NCBI GenBank assembly: GCA_003290165.1
Contig: QNQO01007616.1
Coordinates: 358,347 to 422,346 of the forward strand
Length of the DNA: 64,000 bases
Direction of reading: 5' to 3'
DNA from: Berberis thunbergii
Lineage: Eukaryota; Streptophyta; Magnoliopsida; Ranunculales; Berberidaceae
The notes under the pieces were generated by a model. That model was not told the origin of the DNA. It ran no database searches and saw only the letters and a list, made by a program, of their open reading frames with translations. Below are positions 55,002-64,000 of the stretch, one piece after another; within the stretch, counting starts at the first letter, position 1; each line of letters begins with the position of its first letter. The position numbers and the translations under genes are program-made.

Positions 55002-55944
55002 CTGCAATGCAAAAATCTTCTGTAAGTGAACATTTTCAGCTTTGCTTTGAAGAATTAGATAATAGCTTATTAGTGGGACCAAATCCAAGATTGGGTAACT
55101 AAAAGATAGTAATTCTACAAGTAACTGTAGAGCCCAATTGTAAAATTTTCTACAAAGACTTATTACTGTGATTGTGGTTAAAGACTGAAAGAAGATTGAG
55201 TACAACATTGTTGTTTCAATGTTTTGTTTTATAGTGAAACTTAACTGTACCAAACATCCATCATCCATGATGAAGGAAAGAAAGTACACCAAGCAAATTA
55301 AAGGTGAAAATCCAGAAGAAAAACTTGACCCATTCTTCTTTGTAATTATAGTAATATATATATTTATAATTTCAACCACGCACTCTAATAAAATTCATCT
55401 TATCAGAACAGAACAATAGCCATGGATTCTTCCTTATGGAACCTCACTTGTTTGCAATAAATATGTACAAGTGGAGAATTTACCTGATTTGGGAGTTCCA
55501 TCAACCTTTGCAAATATTCATCCCTCTTCTGGGGATCAGATTATGCTTGAATCATATTACCAATAAGTTAATTTTCAGTGCAGGGATATGATTTCAGATT
55601 GCAATAAACAATAAGTTAATTTTTTTAATTGAATGAAGAAACACTTATCTATCCAAATTCATGCAATAAACAATAAACATTGATTTGTAGCAAATTCATG
55701 CATGATAACTTATCTATCCAAAACCAAAGTGAAGGAAGGAAGAAAGTATTCACATACCTTAGATAGCAGAGAGTGGGCAGGGGAGAGGGAAGTGAGTATG
55801 AAGCAATATTAATTTGAATAAATAGACCTACAATGAAGAACAATGGATAATTAATCAGTCATTACAATATAATAGAAATGCATCAAAAGAAAATTACTAA
55901 TTAAGAATGTGGGATAATCAGTAAATGATATATAGTTTACATAC

Positions 55945-56290
55945 CCTGCTGTCCCTTGTTGAGTATTTGTAGTAGATGGTGATGTATAAGGTCTCAACAA
56001 CACAACCAATTGCATTAATGGTGATTAAGGCCACAACATGGGTTTAATGAATCCATAGTAGAACCAAAGCATGGCACTGAACAGTGCAATCACATAAGGA
56101 ACTGATTGAAATCCTTCAGTTGATTTTCTCTTGTAAATTTGATAAAATGTCGGACTGCAACAAAATTAATGGTGATCAACACCACAACCTCAGCTAATTT
56201 GTAACATGGACAAAAAAAATGCAGTTAGGCAAAAGATAGGAAGATGGACTTACGCTGGAGCTGCAAACACACAGCTGGAGACAATGTTTC
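55945..56290 (-). pseudogene. SWEET sugar transporter fragment, two exons
   Basis: A 37-bp exon (56,290-56,254) and a 210-bp exon (56,154-55,945), both with GT/AG borders on the minus strand, splice exactly to GNIVSSCVFAAPAPTFYQIY, then [20 protein letters not shown] and [12 protein letters not shown]. This is the first MtN3/saliva repeat of SWEET transporters; a 37-bp second exon is characteristic of that family. After KPM a frameshift follows, and the other frame continues [20 protein letters not shown]. The start exon and the second MtN3 repeat are absent. Confidence 0.9.
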
Positions 56291-56529
56291 CTGATAACAT
56301 CAATTACAGAAGAACATTAGTAATGAATTAAAAAAAAGAAGTTAATAATAATATAAATAAAAATTCTACGACTATTTAGCATGAACTCATCAATATAATT
56401 CAGTAGGGAGTAAACCAATAAAAGGGAAGTAAAAATATTGGATGAAGAATTCAAATCAGCTTTAAACTATCAAAAATGAGTTTCATACGTACATGTGAAA
56501 CAAAAATCAATTTAAAACATAATGAGTTT

Positions 56530-56752
56530 CTGACTTTGAGATTGTTTTCTCGACTGCTCTATTACGCTTTCTAGGGGTACTTGGCTGAAATTTTTGGGAA
56601 AAAGATATAACATAAGCCCACTACAGCCATAAATAAATTCTTTAAGTCATCTAAAACACCATAGAAGATAGCACCTGCTCCTTCTCAGCAAGTGAAGTGT
56701 TGGTTGTAGCATGAGGGGCCTCCAAAAAGTCAATCAGCTTGGCCACAATATC
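56530..56752 (-). pseudogene. DEK chromatin protein fragment, two exons
   Basis: One minus-strand exon (56,752-56,675) encodes DIVAKLIDFLEAPHATTNTS then LAEKEQ and ends at a GT donor. The next (from 56,584 after TTTCAG) encodes PSTPRKRNRAVEKTISKS. This is the conserved end of the SAP-like segment of plant DEK-domain chromatin proteins (usual form KLIDFLEAPHATTDVLLADKEQ) and the following basic linker. No stop is seen within the two pieces. The rest of the gene is missing. Confidence 0.8.
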
Positions 56753-56829
56753 CTCGTGCACAATCAATTTACTTATACAAGGAAAAGGCAATGAGAAACA
56801 AAAGAGTGAATGGGGAGCAATATGTTGAT

Positions 56830-57515
56830 TGCTCTGTCAGTGAAGGCTGAGTGCCATATTTGTCATCCCAGTACATTGTGTTGTATGCTGAGTACCTGAA
56901 AAGGCAGGGGATAAAGAGGAAAGGTCATCCTGGAAGAAGCAAAATAATACTAGTTTTAAGATTTGGAGTTTATAGTGGAGTCACCCACCGGACAAAATTC
57001 TTTTGTTATTTCATTCAAGGTATTTTTGGGCTTCTGATGTATGACCTAAAGTGCAGAAATTAAACAGAGGATTAGGCTAATACTAAAATGAAAATAATGC
57101 ACTACTGAAACAGAAAACATGAATGTCTAAATCCGCACCCAGGGAAACCAACTGCTTGTCTGATATGCTTAATTCCTCCAAGCTGAGCCTGCTTACTGTA
57201 CATATTTTGACATTAGAAGTTTGCAAAATAATTGCTGAAAAAGTAGGGTAATGGATCAAACTGACCACTTCAGTGGCAAGTATACACCATTGCTTCCAAC
57301 TCAGATAACCTGCTTTTACATACTCTCCGTTGCTAAATGAACAACACTCACGACGCAAAAAAAGGCTGCGAATGGTAATAGGAATAGAATTACTGAATCA
57401 ATAGTCTATTTCATTACAATAAATTATGTTACAATTTGATGTATGGAAAATTCAAGAACAGAAACCTGTTGAATAGCTGAACATTAAACACCTTGCGGAC
57501 TAAGAATGGAGTAAC
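56830..57515 (-). pseudogene. class XI myosin tail (dilute domain) fragment, four exon pieces
   Basis: Minus-strand pieces in order: 57,515-57,466 VTPFLVRKVFNVQLFN; 57,365 to about 57,267 [19 protein letters not shown]; 57,188 to about 57,145 with [10 protein letters not shown]; and 56,895 to about 56,835 YSAYNTMYWDDKYGTQPS. These are consecutive blocks of the plant myosin XI globular tail (usual [22 protein letters not shown] ... LKHIRQAIGFLVIHQK ... YRISTMYWDDKYGTHSVS). The first two splice in frame through AAC AGC. Seven codons (TQIFSFI in the family) are missing from the first piece, and a one-base loss after VKAG shifts the frame. No motor domain is present. Confidence 0.85.
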
Positions 57516-58142
57516 CTGTAAGAAGTAAGATGTAAGAATGAGTATCACCAAGAGAATGAGTTTCTGTAAAATGAGTATCACCAAGAGAATGATAGCATTC
57601 TCAGGAAATGAGTATCACCACATTTTCATTATTTTTAGAATTTCAGAACTCACATAATTTGCTCTCAGTGTCTTTAAAGAAATTTCAGAGCAGAGCTCAA
57701 TGTACAATAGAATTCAGTTAGTAAAAGTTCCCTAATTACTCCTACTATTCTACATTTATATTAGTATCTAGATGGAGGAAACTAACGAGTTATAAGACTT
57801 GACAACTCAGAGCATCTAGACATACTTCCCCTTCACTAGCAGAGCACTAACTGACAGACTCTACCATTCAGAGCACTACTGACAGACTCCACGATTTACT
57901 AACATAGCAACTAACTGCACCCTTCACTGACAGAGCAATCAACAGATTACTCCCCATTCAATGCTTTTTCATTTTGATAAATTAGACAGAAAAGAAGATG
58001 TTTTTACCTTTTTATTTTCTTAAAAACAAAGAAGAAAACACTCCATTTTCGCGTACCACATACGCGCGTCTTGAAGAAGTTGTTTTTTTGTTTTTTATAA
58101 ATTAAGATAGAAAAGAAGATGCTCATGTATTACTGCTCTCAC

Positions 58143-58261
58143 CTCCAAAATGCAGTCCTTTCATCTGTATCATCCTTAGGAAGCATGGACATGAGCAGCA
58201 GGTTCTGCAGTTGTGCTTCCTGACTTTGAGATAGTTCAGTGCAGATTTTGTCCTTGTGATC
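58143..58261 (-). pseudogene. peptide chain release factor 1 (organellar type) exon fragment
   Basis: A minus-strand exon after ATATGCAG encodes DHKDKICTELSQSQEAQLQN, then LLLMSMLPKDDTDER. This matches the coiled region before the conserved DERDCILEVRAGTGG of plant organellar RF1. In this copy one G is missing after the arginine codon: the remaining bases GACTGCATTTTGGAGGTGAG would encode DCILEV one frame over. The exon therefore ends in a frameshift. No GGQ-containing exon was found. Confidence 0.75.
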
Positions 58262-58384
58262 CTGCATATACGATCAATGAATTAATTCATAAGCTTTTCC
58301 TATTTTTTTTTATTCAGAGCGTAGACTCCATGAAAGAAGGGGGCAATTTACCTTAAAATGAACAATCACGTGCCCGTAGTGTAT

Positions 58385-58481
58385 TTACTCAGCTCCTTTT
58401 TGCTGCCACCATACATTGCTTCCAACATAGTTCCAAGGCTTTGCTCAACCCAACTTTTTAGCTTCTTCAAATGTTCGTCCT
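58385..58481 (-). pseudogene. unrecognised captured exon
   Basis: On the minus strand, after CTCATGCAG, a clean reading frame gives DEHLKKLKSWVEQSLGTMLE and AMYGGSKKELSKY. Codon pattern and the acceptor site suggest a real exon of a host gene, but I do not recognise it. It lies upstream of the release-factor exon in the direction of transcription. Confidence 0.5.
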
Positions 58482-59547
58482 GCATGAGAAACTTCCACAT
58501 TATCTGATTCCTTCAATCTGCAGGTAATTTTTTGCACCCTGTACAACATAAACTACACCATTTACAATGCATCATCATCATGTCAAAAAAACTTATCTGC
58601 ATTATCTGATTCCTTCAATCTGCAAGCATACTTGTTTGACAATGGAAAATTTACAATCTGCAATAGCCACCTGCACATCAGAAAATTTAATATATATATA
58701 TATAAGAACCAGATAACCATATCACAATGAAAAAGAATAATGAAACTTAACACAAAAATTGATAAAGGTAAACATACCCTCATCCCTCCTCCTTTATCCG
58801 GGCTTGGATCGGCAATGTAAAAAAGAACCTTTACATTGGCAAAGTTAAAAAAGGTTGTTATAAATTTAAAAAACAAAGGTAAGTATATATATATACATAT
58901 ATTCAACAAGAAAACAACACTACTAAGATTACATATTTGGGACCACCAAATCCAAATTAAAATTACAAATTGGGACTACCAAAACCAAGATATCATTCAA
59001 AAAACAAGGTAGTATATATATATACATATATTCAACAGAAACAACACTAACTACGGTATTACGTGCAAGTCCACAAAAATACAAGCATCAAGGATTATTG
59101 TTCAAGGTTGTACAACCAAGGTAGTTTGTAACTATCAATCATTCAAGTTCCACATGATTTTTACACCATCGAAGAAATCACCAACGTCAAATCCCCCATC
59201 CATGTCTCCTTTGGATCACTCTTGTAAATTTTCACCTCAGTCATATATTTGAAGCATAAGGAAAGTCTGATCTATGTTGCAGGGTTCAATGATCCATGGC
59301 AATTGCAAGAGAATCGATGGATAGGATCTACAATGACATTCTTATGCCAATCACAAACTTTGTAAGTCCTTGACACTGAAGGAACATGATTGCTTGGAAA
59401 AGGAAACCTCACAATACCTTGAGAGGATGGTGGTAATGGAGATGGAGGTAATGGATTTTCCGGTTGCCTTGTCGATTGTGCACGGGATGAAGGTGTATCT
59501 TCAGTTCTTTGTGTCCCTCCTTGTGTTCACTCACTTGTTTGATGGTC

Positions 59548-60749
59548 TCACATAAGTTCCATTTTCAAGTCTCTTTCGTATCCATTGAACATTTTCTTCC
59601 AATCTATCATATTTTTTTTGCTAAATTTTTTTACTTCCAATGTTTTATCCAAAAGCAATGAACGAACGGGAAGTGAAGCATCATACTTCCTTTCAGAGAC
59701 GTGGTTCCAACACAACGAGCACGTCCCCTTTCTTCTTGGCCAAACACTTGGCTTTAGAGGATCATTATCAATAGTGAGGTCAGTGGTGCCTGGGTTGAAG
59801 ATTCTTGCAAGTGGCCTTTTTTGCTTTAACGTTGTTCCTTCAAAAGAATGATAAAATAAAATAACATAGGACACAAATAATATTCAAACAACTACAAAGT
59901 AAATTAAGAATTGTGTATAAAAGACAGCATTGGGCACATACCAATATAGTTCAGCACCATGTGTGGGTTTTCCATCCTTTTCCGTGTGACAAGCAATCAT
60001 ATATCAGTGCGTGTGATTGGTTCCCCATCAGAGTTCTTCTCAACCTATATACTTAAGATTAGTCTCAGCCTATATAGTTTAAATGGTTATTATTGGTACT
60101 AGTAGCTAGAAACTCAATTACCATTTCATACTCTACTTCTGCAACACTCTTTGGCCACCCCTCCCCCCCCCTCTTAATACATACTTTGAAGCCTTTTTGT
60201 TTTTGGCATTTTGGGCTCTAATTGCCTTCGCTTCAGGGGTGCTCTCATAGCGGAATAAACTCCTTCCAATCCTCCTCTCTTACACCATTTGGAACATGCT
60301 TTCTCTTGTTCCTCAATGGTAGGATACTTATCCAAATAGTCCTTCCTAATATGCCTTGAACCTTCTAAATATTCTGGCATTTTCAAATGCACATTCCTTT
60401 TCACATAATTTGGGATGTCGTATTCACGCTGCAAATAAGCCATTGAGATATAAGTTGACAATAAAATAAGAATTATGAAAATCAATGATGTAAAATCTCA
60501 CCTTGAGGCCATTCCCACATCCTCTTTGTAGTTGTCAGTAACATGGTGCCAACCCTTGAATTTGATGGGCACAAGGGTTTCAACAAGCTTTCCAATGTGT
60601 TTATTGAAATTTCTAGCACCAGGTCCAACTGCTAAACCATGGACATTGAACTGTATGGTCTTTTTAACTTCACTGTCATCATTTGTAGATGTAGTGACAT
60701 CATTGGTGGAGAGATTGCCGCGAGTACTACCCATTTCTATCAATGACAT
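59548..60749 (-). pseudogene. second CACTA ORF, En/Spm Transposase_24 (Ptta)-like, decayed
   Basis: Minus-strand blocks: IQFNVHGLAVGPGARNFNKH with IGKLVETLVPIKFKGWHHVT (60,749-60,500), YVKRNVHLKMPEYLEGSRHI with RKDYLDKYPTIEEQEKACSK (about 60,420-60,300), and a C-terminal piece at 59,874-59,548 with a basic, lysine-rich end. The arrangement resembles the Ptta/En/Spm plant transposase-associated ORF that accompanies TNP2 in CACTA elements. Introns may account for some gaps; stops are also present. The family assignment is moderate. Confidence 0.5.
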
Positions 60750-61124
60750 TATAGATATTAACCATTATCAAACAAAAGAAATAAGAAACAACTATATACA
60801 CTACATTTATAGATAGTTTCCTTCCACAACATATCACCACAAATAGATTTTTATAAAGCATTGGAAAAGCCAATCTGAATACTTAGCTACAAAGCTTCCC
60901 TTTCCCAACTCAAAAGTCAAAATAAGAAACAAAGACAAAATAATTGGTCTCAACCAAAGGGAGACTAAAATAGCATTAGAAATGCATAAAAAAAATATTG
61001 TAGCATAGTCAATTAAAATTCCAGTAAGCTCTTCAGGTTGGGGTTGTCTTTCAAGATGCTTTGATACACAGTGGGAGTTTCCTTTTTATCACATTAGTGT
61101 TCAAGCCTCTTTGAGTATGTAGAA

Positions 61125-61553
61125 CTACATGCCACCTGTCATTTGATTGATTTTTCGAATAAAATACCCACTTGCTTCTTGAGCTAAAATGAATGGATCC
61201 TCTTCCACCTTTCTTTTGTCTTTTAGCTTCGACAAGTTTACCATCTCATGGTTCCAAATTGGGTCCACCTTATATGCATTTTTCTTATCTTCCACTTTGA
61301 CCCAATCACAATAGAAGACAATTTCTTTGAAATCTATGTAGTCTAGCACCAGTATGTCTCTAACAACTCCATACCATTTGACTAGTTGGTCCTTTGGCCT
61401 CTTATCTTTCTTACTAGCAACAAAATGAGCAATGGCATCCATGGAGACACCACTATCTTGTGTCACCAAACATTCATCCGAAGAACTTGTTGCAAATGTG
61501 AAACCATTTACAACAATATTTTGGATATCGGGTTGCCAAAAATTGTGGACCAT
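61125..61553 (-). pseudogene. DUF4216-type C-terminal domain of the CACTA transposase
   Basis: The minus-strand frame MVHNFWQPDIQNIVVNGFTF leads into KDQLVKWYGVVRDILVLDYI, FKEIVFYCDWVKVEDKKNAY and EEDPFILAQEASGYFIRKIN. This is the YYGVL.DILELDY...VVLFKCDWVD...PFILA.QA pattern of DUF4216, found downstream of DUF4218 in plant TNP2 proteins. The 142-residue frame is intact as far as it goes and ends at a stop. Confidence 0.8.
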
Positions 61554-62214
61554 TGGCTAACCTCCAAAGTGTGGTATTTGTTTCCCCAGCCTTCTCCAAC
61601 TACATTGTAAAACAAATCATCTTAGAACTGAAATCTAAAAAAAAATTATATATATATAAATACACATTATAAAACCTCATTACACAACCAAGGAATAAAA
61701 TCAGTGGCTTTCTCAACATTTTTCCTTGACCTTTTTTTTTACTTTGTGTAGCCAACTCCATGCAATATTCATTGTATTTTCTGCACAAGTTACCATATAA
61801 TCATAATTCTATATTTCTAGTTATAAAAAAAATAAAATATTATATATCTTACTCTTCCCAATCACTCGAATCAGCAAGTGCATCTTCGAGCTTGTTTAAA
61901 TTGTACATTATTTAGCATATTGTTTTTTTCCTTTATCCAATGGCTTTTCATCGGCATACTCATCATCTACATCAAGCCACTGTTCTTGACTGTGTTTGTG
62001 AGTTCCGAACCGTGGCTTTGTCATATACTCCATGCAGTATGTAACAGATTCATCTACAAGGTATGATTCTGTTATTGATCCTTCTATGTATCTGAAATTT
62101 TTAGCATAGTTTTGTATCGTTTCATTAACCTATCAATCATAAATAAAATGATAAATTAGTATATAATATAATAAGATAACGTGTGACGTGCACTAAAATT
62201 ATAAAAATTATTTA

Positions 62215-63967
62215 CCGCTCAAAGGGATACATCCATCGATATCAACTGGACCACCAAGCATCGCTTCCTCGGTTAGATGAGCCATGCAATGCACACTTAT
62301 AACAAAGAATGAAGGCGGAAGCTCCTTTTCAAGGACACAAATTGCCTCAATCACACCTTTGTGTGCCAACTGAAGATTGTTTTGTTGATCACTTTAGCAC
62401 ATAAGATATTAAAGAATAAGCTAATTCTTTGAATAGCAATTCTTAAATATCCTTCTTGTCACGAAAAACATGTCTAAGCAAAACTGGAAGTAAATGTTGC
62501 ATAATGACATGGTAGTCATGTGACTTCAGTCCTCTTAGCTCCAGGGGATTGCCAAGAACTCAATTACTCAACTTGGATGAAAATCCACTTGGCAATTTCA
62601 ACTCTTTTAGTGTATTCATAAATACTTTTTTTTCTTTCTTGGTCAAGGCAAATGATTTTTGGCATTGAAGTTTTTCCCGTTTCATTGTCATGGCTCAACC
62701 AATATCTCTTATGAGTTCCCATGTCTTCCATATCTTTTCAGCATTCTCACCATCCTTTGTTTTCTTAGAGACATTCAACAATATGTTCAATAAGTGTTCA
62801 ATGACATTCTTTTCAGTATGCATCACATCAATATTATGTCGTAGCTCAACAAACTTCCAGTACGGCAAATCAAATAAAATGGACCTTCTAGACCACGGTG
62901 GCGCAATGTTATTGGTTGGTTCATCATTGACGTTATCATTATCAACCATATTCTTGCGCTTTTGGCCACTAACCCTACCTTGTGTAGAACTACCCAAAAT
63001 TTCCACTATCCTTGTTCAACTTCTTCCCAGATAATCGTCGTGGAGCACGACGATGTTCAACATCTTTGTTGAATCCCTTGTCATCTCTAAACTTGTGTTT
63101 TGTAGGTAAAAAATGTCGATGGCCTCTATAGCATATCTTTCGACTGTTTGAAAGACGTTCAGATTCTACATCATCAACACAAATAGGGCATGCATTATAA
63201 CCATGAACATTACAACCAGCTAGAGTCCCATAAGCAGGAAAGTCATGGATACCCCAAAACAACATTGCTTTCAACCGAAAATTGCTTTTAGTACACACAT
63301 CCCAAGTTGAAACACCATCTGCCCACAATTCCTTCAACTCTTCTATAATGGCTCCAGGTAAACATCAATATTCTTTCCGGGTGCTTTTGGCCCTGATATT
63401 AACAAGGTTAACAAACAAAACTCCTTTTTCATGCATAAAGAAGGTGGAAGATTCAACAGGTGCTATTATTATGGCCAACAACTATAAGCATTACTTAATT
63501 TCCACGTGGGTTAAAACCATCATTCGATATTGCAAGTCTCAAATTCCTACTATCAGAGGCAAACTTGGCCATGTCATATTTGTTGAAGTCCATTGTGTTC
63601 AATCACATGATGTCTCATCAAATTCCCATCTGAACAAGCATCCTTGTGCCAAGTCATTGCTTCACCAATCCACGGTATGCTAAAAAATCTTTTCAACCTT
63701 GGAATCAATGGAAAATACTTTACAACCTTTTTAGCTTCTTTCCTGTATACCTTGCCAGACTCGTTGTCATCGACATCCACATAAACTTATACCTACCAGA
63801 ACCACATTTTGGACAAGTAACCAGACCCTCATATTCTTTCCAATAGAGTATGCATCCATGGCAGATGCATTTATTGTCTTACATTCCATCCCCATATCTT
63901 TAATTGTGTTTTTCATGTTTGGGTAGTTATCTGGCATTACAATCATCCGCAATAAGGTTTTAGCCAT
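62215..63967 (-). pseudogene. TNP2-type CACTA transposase with DUF4218, decayed and cut by the window edge
   Basis: On the minus strand, in order and across changing frames: a zinc-ribbon-like block CILYWKEYEGLVTCPKCGSG (about 63,860-63,800), VVKYFPLIPRLKRFFSIPWI (63,720), FASDSRNLRLAISNDGFNPR (about 63,555-63,500), MKELWADGVSTWDVCTKSNF with IHDFPAYGTLAGCNVHGYNA (63,337-63,200), WSRRSILFDLPYWKFVELRH with NIDVMHTEKNVIEHLL (about 62,895-62,790), and the DUF4218 block ELPPSFFVISVHCMAHLTEE with AMLGGPVDIDG (about 62,320-62,240). This is the full domain order of plant TNP2. Several stops and frameshifts show it is inactive as read. The N-terminus lies beyond 64,000. Confidence 0.85.
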
Positions 63968-64000
63968 TTTAACAACATCGTCACATATTACTCCAACTAA

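Larger units (their letters stand above)
52998..64000 (-). mobile_element. CACTA (En/Spm) transposon with captured host gene fragments and TNP2 transposase (element B), right end outside window
   Basis: The left terminus is CACTACAACC at 52,998, followed within 25 bp by a subterminal palindromic array. Minus-strand transposase remnants occupy 59.5-64.0 kb. Between them lie minus-strand exons from five recognisable host genes (ABCG/PDR, SWEET, DEK, myosin XI, release factor 1) and one unrecognised exon. The element is longer than 11 kb and leaves the window on the right. An AGT triplet precedes the terminus as the possible 3-bp target site. Confidence 0.85.

Noticed and set aside
54839..55379. 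Possible working ABC transporter gene
   Set aside because: Only one 85-bp exon is recognisable; the longer minus-strand ORF around it reads intron sequence, and the Walker A Thr is replaced.

Overview
This window is plant nuclear DNA, almost certainly from a dicot with a large, transposon-rich genome. It holds intron-containing fragments of plant-only gene families, plant transposon families (Ty3/gypsy with a plant-mobile-domain-like antisense ORF, MULE, CACTA/En-Spm, hAT MITE) and an mTERF gene cluster of plant type. I cannot name the species. No rRNA, tRNA or CRISPR locus was seen. Only two loci look like possible working host genes, mTERF1 (30,461-31,660) and mTERF2 (40,619-41,812). The rest is mobile DNA, captured gene pieces and pseudogenes.

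Layout. (1) 1-13,097 is a nested pair of gag-bearing, polymerase-less LTR retrotransposons. A younger plus-strand copy (2,462-10,605, with a 5-bp target duplication GGAGG) sits inside the protease remnant of an older minus-strand copy (13,097 down to 1 and beyond). (2) 14.3-16.1 kb and 26.4-28.7 kb are two decayed MULE transposases in convergent orientation; the second still shows an OTU-like C-terminal domain. (3) Between them, 16,990-26,160 is flanked by palindromic subterminal repeats of a CACTA-like family. It carries minus-strand fragments of a RING E3 ligase, a TGA10-type bZIP factor, an unidentified gene, an E2 ubiquitin-conjugating enzyme and ribosomal protein L24, with splice sites still recognisable. 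(4) 30.3-44.0 kb is the mTERF cluster: mTERF1, a tandem duplication of about 3.4 kb that made a truncated mTERF copy, mTERF2, and a third mTERF pseudogene cut by a retrotransposon. A 1.7-kb transposon carrying a decayed rhomboid-like gene sits in the second duplication unit, and the first unit preserves the empty site. A hAT-type MITE lies just upstream of mTERF2. (5) 44,008 to about 50,060 is a third gag-only retrotransposon with its own tandem repeats and antisense ORF. (6) 52,998-64,000 is the left part of a second CACTA element with a CACTACAACC terminus and a subterminal palindromic array. It carries fragments of ABCG/PDR transporter, SWEET, DEK, myosin XI and release-factor-1 genes, all on the minus strand, followed by a decayed minus-strand TNP2-type transposase.

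How it fits together. The most striking pattern is repeated transduplication. Two related CACTA elements and one small TIR element have together picked up at least ten host gene fragments. Within each element the fragments lie in one orientation and keep introns, so the capture was from genomic DNA. Most fragments carry stops or frameshifts; the TGA10-like piece is unbroken across four exons. All gene identifications were made by eye from motif memory, not by database search.
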